A stretch of 45,897 nucleotides of DNA from CAYSYN01 sp964447735 (GTDB lineage Bacteria; Patescibacteriota; Minisyncoccia; Minisyncoccales; GBS-2): the NCBI GenBank assembly GCA_964447735.1, contig CAYUTJ010000002.1, positions 1 to 45,897 on the forward strand, given 5' to 3'. Positions 41,787-45,897 of the stretch are shown piece after piece. The notes beneath the pieces were generated by a model. That model was not told where the DNA came from. It ran no database searches and worked only from the letters and a program-made list of their open reading frames with translations. The position numbers were made by a program, and so were the translations under genes. Within the stretch, counting starts at the first letter, position 1, and every line of letters starts with the position of its first letter.

Positions 41787-43259
41787 TTAAGTGATCCAAT
41801 ATTTTTTCTTTGTCATTTCGTCTCTTTTTTGTTCTATTTTTTCAATTTTTTCTCTAGCTTTTTTTGCTAATTCTTTTAAATCCTTATCAGATAATTTTCC
41901 TAATTTTTCAATCTCTTTTTTTAAAAACTCTTTTTTATTCTTTTGGGGATTTTCTATAACTTCGCTTAAAAGGATATTTAGGATTTGTCCTACCTTAGGA
42001 CCTGGTTTAATTTTCAAAATTCTCATGACATCTTCTCCACCAACTTTTAGCATTTTAACCGAAACTGGATCTCGAGAAACTTTTTCTATCATATACCTCA
42101 AATGTCTTAGCTTATAAGGTTCAGCTTTTGGAACTCCAGAACCTATTCTATCTGCCATTCTCACTTGAATTAATTCTTCCATATTTTCCAAACCCACCTT
42201 CCTAATCAATCTCCTCACAGAACTTTCTCCAACTTCCCCTGGATTATAATAGAAAAGATGGTATCTTACCAATTTCACAATTTTTTCAATATCCTTTTTA
42301 GGAAATCTTAACCTATTTAAAATTTGAGCTGTCATTTTAGCTCCTACAACTTCGTGTCCGTAGAAAGTAGCATTAGGCCCCTCTCCTCTTTTTGTTCTTG
42401 GTTTTCCAATATCATGAAATAGAGCAGCTAATCTTACATGAAGGGAAAATCCTTTTTTGGCTGCAAAATCTAAAGATCTAATGTAATGCTCCCAACAGGT
42501 AAAAATGTGATGCTTGTTTTGGGTGACACCGTATCCTTCCAAAAGTTCTGGAATAATGTATTTTAAAAGTTGAAGTTTTCTCATTAATTCAATACCTTTT
42601 GCTGCCTCTTTTGACATTATAATTTTTAAAAATTCATCTCTGATTCTTTCTTTTGAAATTGCTGAAATCCAAATTGCATTCTCTTTTATTGCTTTTTCTG
42701 TTTCTTTTTCAATTTTCCAATTTTTGCCCAAAGTCACAGCAAATCTCACAGCCCTCATCATTCTTAAAGCATCTTCTGAAAATCTTTCTTTTGGATTTCC
42801 AACTGCTCTAATAATTTTGTTTTTCAAATCTTTTTGACCCCCAAATAAATCTACAATCTCAAATTTTAAATCTTCAATTTTGAGGGCCATCGCATTAACT
42901 GTAAAATCTCTTCTTTTTAAATCTTCCTCTAAAGTTTTGGCAAACTCAATAAAATCAGGATGTCTTTTATCTGTGTATTTAGCCTCTTTCCTGAAAGTAG
43001 TAATTTCAATCTCTCTTAAAGTAGGATCTTCACTTTCTGTCAAAACAGTAACAGTGAAAAATCTATTTTCGTAAAAACTCTTTGGAAAAATTTTTCTAAT
43101 TTCAGTTGGCTTTGCGTTTGTTGTGATATCCCAATCTTTAGGTTTTTCTCCCCTCAAAAAATCTCTAACGCATCCTCCAACAACATAGGCTTCAAATCCT
43201 GCCTTTTTTAATTTTTCAATCACATTTTTAACCTCTTTTGGTATTTCCATCAGCTTCAT
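41787..43259 (-). CDS. cca: CCA tRNA nucleotidyltransferase / poly(A) polymerase family, with HD domain
   Basis: This 490-residue class II nucleotidyltransferase has AYVVGGCVRDFLRG (about 24-37), catalytic DWDITTNAKP (about 42-51), RRDFTVNAMA and a flexible-loop region PKERFSEDALRMMRAVRF. An HD domain follows (LAALFHDIGKPRTKRGEG), then a lysine-rich C-terminal helix. No tRNA in this window encodes CCA, so CCA addition is the expected role rather than polyadenylation. It is the first gene of the run that continues with tRNA-Pro, the HAD gene, tRNA-Ala and yraN. Confidence 0.92.
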   Translation of the reverse strand: MKLMEIPKEVKNVIEKLKKAGFEAYVVGGCVRDFLRGEKPKDWDITTNAKPTEIRKIFPKSFYENRFFTVTVLTESEDPTLREIEITTFRKEAKYTDKRHPDFIEFAKTLEEDLKRRDFTVNAMALKIEDLKFEIVDLFGGQKDLKNKIIRAVGNPKERFSEDALRMMRAVRFAVTLGKNWKIEKETEKAIKENAIWISAISKERIRDEFLKIIMSKEAAKGIELMRKLQLLKYIIPELLEGYGVTQNKHHIFTCWEHYIRSLDFAAKKGFSLHVRLAALFHDIGKPRTKRGEGPNATFYGHEVVGAKMTAQILNRLRFPKKDIEKIVKLVRYHLFYYNPGEVGESSVRRLIRKVGLENMEELIQVRMADRIGSGVPKAEPYKLRHLRYMIEKVSRDPVSVKMLKVGGEDVMRILKIKPGPKVGQILNILLSEVIENPQKNKKEFLKKEIEKLGKLSDKDLKELAKKAREKIEKIEQKRDEMTKKKYWIT

Positions 43260-43272
43260 TTTAACTCAAAAT

Positions 43273-43301
43273 TTGCCCCCTTCCAATTTTTTTATTAAAA
43301 T
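43273..43301 (+). promoter_or_regulatory. candidate promoter for RNA element B and tRNA-Arg
   Basis: TTGCCC (43273-43278) and TAAAAT (43296-43301) are separated by 17 bp. The predicted start near 43308 falls just before the structured element at 43315. It lies in the 55-bp gap divergent from the CCA-adding enzyme gene. Confidence 0.45.
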
Positions 43302-43314
43302 TCTCTAATAAAGC

Positions 43315-43342
43315 CTCCAGCCGATACATGCATCGGCTGGAG
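43315..43342. repeat. near-perfect 28-bp palindrome, second copy
   Basis: Arms CTCCAGCCGATACA and TGCATCGGCTGGAG differ from perfect complementarity at one pair. It shares the outer 9 bp of each arm with the palindrome at 124-151; the inner bases have changed in both arms (GG to AT and CC to AT), largely preserving the hairpin. Confidence 0.85.
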
Positions 43343-43420
43343 AAAGCGGACTCACGGCGAGCGGAAGTTTTCTCGTCTCGCATTAGCGAACGAGTTATCA
43401 TGCGAGCCGTGATGGACGCG
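43315..43420 (+). ncRNA. GC-rich structured RNA element, copy B, upstream of tRNA-Arg
   Basis: Same layout as the element at 124-227. It opens with a near-perfect palindrome (43315-43342, one mismatched pair), then AAAG, then a stem pairing TCACGGC with GCCGTGA, closed further out by GCG/CGC. The interior begins GAGCGGAAGTTTTCT, alignable with GAACGTAGATTCCCT of copy A, contains a hairpin (TCGC-ATTA-GCGA) and then GAGTTATCATGCGA, alignable with GAGCTGGTCAAGTGA. Sequence changes keep the pairing, which supports an RNA under selection. It ends 1-2 nt before tRNA-Arg. Confidence 0.5.
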
Positions 43421-43421
43421 C

Positions 43422-43494
43422 GCCCCCGTGGTGAAACTGGATATCATTCAGGGCTTCGGACCCTGAGTTGAAGGTTCGAATCCTTCCGGGGGCA
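43422..43494 (+). tRNA. tRNA-Arg (anticodon TCG)
   Basis: Acceptor GCCCCCG pairs with CGGGGGC. Anticodon stem CAGGG/CCCTG encloses CTTCGGA, giving TCG. T arm GAAGG-TTCGAAT-CCTTC. Discriminator A, no encoded CCA. It is followed after 19 nt by the von Willebrand A gene and preceded directly by RNA element B. Confidence 0.95.
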
Positions 43495-43513
43495 AAACTA
43501 AATTTAAAAGAAA

Positions 43514-44926
43514 ATGATTAAAAAATTATTATATTGTTTCTGCCTAATTCTCCTTTTTCTTTTTTTATTACCTATTAAAAGTAAAGCTCAACCACCTGGT
43601 AGAGAATGTGCTAATGAAGTAATGTTAATATTAGATGAATCAGGGAGTATGTGGGGAGCTATCGAAGATGTGAAAGATGCTGCTAAATATTTTGTTGACA
43701 AATTAATGGAAAATCCTGATCTTAAAAACAGAGCAGGGGTAGTTTGGTATGAAAGTAGCGCAAGAAAACCAATAGGTCTAAGTTACGATAAAGATGCCAT
43801 TAAAGCTGCAATTGATACTGGATCAGCAGGAGGAACAACTAACATGACAGCTGGAATAAATTTGGCAACGAATGAATTGACTACCAATAGTGATCCTGGC
43901 GTTCCTCTGGTAATAATTCATTTAACTGACGGGAATCCAAATAATAGCGGGTCAGCGAAAAATGCATTTGACAATGCTAAAGCAGCTGGTATAAGAGTAT
44001 TCAACATTGGTTTAGGTAGTGGGGTCAATGATTCATTTTTATCAAGTAATGCTTCTCAAGACTGTCCAACTGCGCCTTATGATCCCCCTGCTTGCTATTG
44101 GCCAGCTCCTAGCACTGCTGAACTTGACGATATATACAATACCATTTTTATGCTTATTGCTGACCGAGATGGTGATGGTTTTATCGATGAGAGATGTGGA
44201 GGGGATGACACACTTGACACTACAGCTCAAGGACCTTGTGTCAATCCAAATTCAAAAGAAGAAGCAAAATATGGAGTTGCACCTGATGATTGTGATGATG
44301 CTGCTTCTGTAGCTGCATTATTTGATCTCAGAGATCCTGATGGTAATTTAAGACCTGATTATGTTTGTAATTTCAAATATTATGGATACGATTGCAATGG
44401 CGTTACTAAAGGTATTTGTTCTCTAGGTTGTGAAGATGGAGTCGATAACGACCAAGATGGTCTGGTAGATACTGAAGAAAAAGGATGCGTTTATCTAACA
44501 GGTGGTTTGGTCCCTTGTGGAAGGAGATCGGATGCACCAGCCACTCCTGAGTTTGAATTTTGCCCTTGTAGATTATGCCATCTTATCATATTAACTGATA
44601 GAGTTATTGATTTTTTGATAACAAAAACGGTTTTCCCTCTTGGAATTTTAATGATTGCAGTAGGGGGGATAATGTTTGTAACTGCTGGCGGAAACCCTCA
44701 AAGAGTGGCTAACGCAAAAAAAATAATCACTACTACGGTTTTAGGAGTAGTAATAATTCTCGGAGCTTGGCTTATTGTAAATACAGTCTTAATGCTTATT
44801 GGGGTTGCAGATTGGACAGGTTTGGAAACTGGCTGGTGGAAAATCAACTGTCCTGTACCGAATATATGTAATTTTAAGCTTTGCGACGGTAATCCCTGTT
44901 TTTTGCCAGGTGAACCTTGTCCATAA
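43514..44926 (+). CDS. secreted von Willebrand A protein with TrbC/VirB2-like C-terminal membrane tail
   Basis: This 470-residue protein has a signal peptide (1-25, cleaved near KAQ) and then a vWA domain (about 34-212) with an intact metal site: DESGS (41-45), TT at 108-109 and TDG (138-140). Two calcium-loop-like Asp-rich repeats follow, DRDGDGFIDE (217-226) and DNDQDGLVDT (311-320), in a Cys-rich region. The C terminus has two membrane helices (about 370-391 and 405-431) separated by AGGNPQRVANAKK, the pattern of TrbC/VirB2-like pilin proteins of candidate-phylum bacteria. It is probably a surface adhesin held in the membrane. Codon use is richer in Gly, Asp and Thr than in its neighbours. 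Confidence 0.8.
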   Translation: MIKKLLYCFCLILLFLFLLPIKSKAQPPGRECANEVMLILDESGSMWGAIEDVKDAAKYFVDKLMENPDLKNRAGVVWYESSARKPIGLSYDKDAIKAAIDTGSAGGTTNMTAGINLATNELTTNSDPGVPLVIIHLTDGNPNNSGSAKNAFDNAKAAGIRVFNIGLGSGVNDSFLSSNASQDCPTAPYDPPACYWPAPSTAELDDIYNTIFMLIADRDGDGFIDERCGGDDTLDTTAQGPCVNPNSKEEAKYGVAPDDCDDAASVAALFDLRDPDGNLRPDYVCNFKYYGYDCNGVTKGICSLGCEDGVDNDQDGLVDTEEKGCVYLTGGLVPCGRRSDAPATPEFEFCPCRLCHLIILTDRVIDFLITKTVFPLGILMIAVGGIMFVTAGGNPQRVANAKKIITTTVLGVVIILGAWLIVNTVLMLIGVADWTGLETGWWKINCPVPNICNFKLCDGNPCFLPGEPCP

Positions 44927-44940
44927 AAATTGTACAAAAT

Positions 44941-45843
44941 ATGGAAATCAAATATCTAAAAGTAGGGGGAATCTTATTATTGATAATCTTAATTATCATC
45001 GTTTTATCCAAATTTCTCCCATCCAAACCTCCTCCATCATCTTTACCTTCTGAAAAAACAATTGAGAAACTTCCTCCCGAAGAAGTTGTGGTAAAATATT
45101 TATCTTTAGAACAACAAGAAAAAAGAGAAGAAGCCAAAAAATATCTATCTTCTGATCTTTCAAAGGTAGAAATATTTGGAGAGAAATATCAAGATCTTTC
45201 ACTAGTCCTTTGGGGAATATGGAAAGGACCTGTACCTGAATATCAAATAAAAGAGATTAAAATTTTAGATAATGAAAGTGAAGTTGTTCTGAAAGTAAAA
45301 ACACAAAGGATTGAAAGCAAAAAGAAAGAGGGAGAATATTCTACATTTTTTATTTTTCAAAATCCAAAAGAGATTATTTTTGATGCTACTTTGATTAAAG
45401 AGAATAAAGATTGGAAAATAAAGAAGATAGATTTGCCGGAGTTAATTGTAGAGAGAAAATTAGGAGAAAAGGTTGAAATCATAAAAAATGTCTTTATAGA
45501 ACCAGATAGAATTGAAGATTATTCAGCAAAAAGAACGAAATTAAAACCCAAAAAAGGATTTAAATTTGTATCTCTCAGTGTCCAATACGAAAATTTAAAT
45601 AACGAAGGAATGGGAAATTATTTTTATGTTTTCAGAGAATGGAAAATAATCGATGAAAAAAAGAAAGTTTACAATCCAATTTTTAATCCTTCGAATCCAA
45701 TAGAACTTCCTCCCCCCATTCCAGAATTGGGACCAAAAGAAACTAAAGTGGTTAACGTGTTTTTTGAAATTCCTAAGAATACAAAATTGAAAGAACTAAT
45801 TTTTCAAAATTTAGATAAAAAAGTTATATTTAAAATTGATTAG
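44941..45843 (+). CDS. membrane-anchored hypothetical protein, DUF4352-like C terminus
   Basis: From the ATG at 44941 this is a 300-residue protein with one N-terminal membrane helix (about 8-26) and a Pro-rich linker. The first region (about 45-165) resembles an NTF2-like/DUF4878 fold (EEVVVKYLSLEQQEKREEAKKYLS...KENKDWKIKKIDLP). The C-terminal immunoglobulin-like domain recalls DUF4352 (GFKFVSLSVQYENLNNEGMGN). Its role is unknown; it is probably exported and may work with the preceding vWA protein, 14 nt upstream. A TTG 24 nt upstream is less likely. The last base of the TAG stop is base 1 of tRNA-Lys. Confidence 0.75.
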   Translation: MEIKYLKVGGILLLIILIIIVLSKFLPSKPPPSSLPSEKTIEKLPPEEVVVKYLSLEQQEKREEAKKYLSSDLSKVEIFGEKYQDLSLVLWGIWKGPVPEYQIKEIKILDNESEVVLKVKTQRIESKKKEGEYSTFFIFQNPKEIIFDATLIKENKDWKIKKIDLPELIVERKLGEKVEIIKNVFIEPDRIEDYSAKRTKLKPKKGFKFVSLSVQYENLNNEGMGNYFYVFREWKIIDEKKKVYNPIFNPSNPIELPPPIPELGPKETKVVNVFFEIPKNTKLKELIFQNLDKKVIFKID

Positions 45844-45897
45844 CCCCCGTAGCTCAGTTGGAAGAGCAGGCGCCTCTTAAGCGCAAGGTCGCAGGTT
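45843..45897 (+). tRNA. tRNA-Lys (anticodon CTT), cut by window end
   Basis: The 5' 55 nt are visible: acceptor strand GCCCCCG, D arm GCTC/GAGC, anticodon stem GCGC/GCGC around CTCTTAA, giving CTT. The G27-A43 pair is mismatched. The T arm begins GCAGGTT and runs off the window. Its first G is shared with the preceding stop codon. Confidence 0.88.

Noticed and set aside
43315..43420. T-box leader, SRP RNA or intrinsic terminator
   Set aside because: It precedes a tRNA rather than a synthetase gene, lacks the SRP GGAA/GCAG core, and the palindrome is not followed by a T run.
304..45843. Recoding of UGA as glycine, as in some candidate-phylum bacteria
   Set aside because: UGA ends several genes at the expected place (for example in ATGA overlaps), and no conserved gene has an internal UGA.
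1..45897. CRISPR array, prophage, insertion sequence or integrase near the tRNAs
   Set aside because: No regular repeat-spacer pattern, transposase, integrase or inverted-repeat-bounded gene was found.

Overview
The window is an AT-rich (about one third GC by eye), very densely packed piece of a bacterial chromosome. It looks like a reduced-genome lineage of the Patescibacteria/Parcubacteria type. The reasons are lysine- and glutamate-rich proteins, a PilM-N-O pilus operon with PilX-like and modular minor pilins, a secreted protein ending in a TrbC/VirB2-like two-helix tail, almost no intergenic space and hardly any Shine-Dalgarno sequence. Several enzymes are of archaeal type. The lineage is inference: no rRNA or ribosomal protein gene is present. 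UGA is used as a normal stop. Three runs of exactly 100 N (21311-21410, 28115-28214, 40383-40482) are scaffold joins.

Layout. (1) 1-2910, + strand: tRNA-Phe, a GC-rich structured RNA element, tRNA-Glu, glycosyltransferase, PrsW-like protease, Hsp20. (2) 16887-2911, - strand: histidine kinase and response regulator, pilB, pilC, three pilin-like genes, pilM-N-O and a PilP-position protein, then tRNA-Ile(UAU), tRNA-Val, gyrA, a methyltransferase and tRNA-Leu in one compact run. (3) 16906-17165, + strand: promoter, GC-rich leader, tRNA-Pro, tRNA-Gly, terminator. (4) 39187-17179, - strand: a roughly 22-kb lipid and CoA block that ends in the housekeeping genes nusA, clpP and rny. (5) 39204-40619, + strand: PHP phosphoesterase and a CDP-alcohol phosphatidyltransferase. 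(6) 43259-40580, - strand: CCA-adding enzyme, tRNA-Pro, HAD protein, tRNA-Ala, YraN. (7) 43273-45897, + strand: a second copy of the structured RNA element, tRNA-Arg, a von Willebrand A protein, a membrane-anchored hypothetical protein and a partial tRNA-Lys.

The lipid block is the most notable part. It encodes biotin uptake (BioY), biotin ligase, BCCP, biotin carboxylase and a carboxyltransferase; FabG, FabZ and FabK; a thiolase together with a DUF35 protein fused to a DUF362-like domain; a PanE-like reductase and an archaeal-type GTP-dependent dephospho-CoA kinase, both fitting CoA supply; a FakA-FakB fusion with three more DegV/FakB paralogues (fatty acid kinase); two PlsY homologues and PlsC; a CarS-like CDP-lipid synthase and a PgsA-like enzyme; and a cis-prenyltransferase. 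Together these could carry acyl chains from synthesis or uptake to CDP-diacylglycerol and phospholipid. No acyl carrier protein, FabD, KAS enzyme or PlsX lies in the window. A CoA-based elongation cycle with the thiolase/DUF35 pair as condensing enzyme is therefore a testable hypothesis.

A second theme is how tRNAs are embedded among protein genes. Two start codons lie 0 and 1 nt after a tRNA 3' end, so tRNA 3' processing would create a (near-)leaderless mRNA. Two stop codons overlap a tRNA 5' end. None of the tRNAs encodes CCA, and a CCA-adding enzyme is present.
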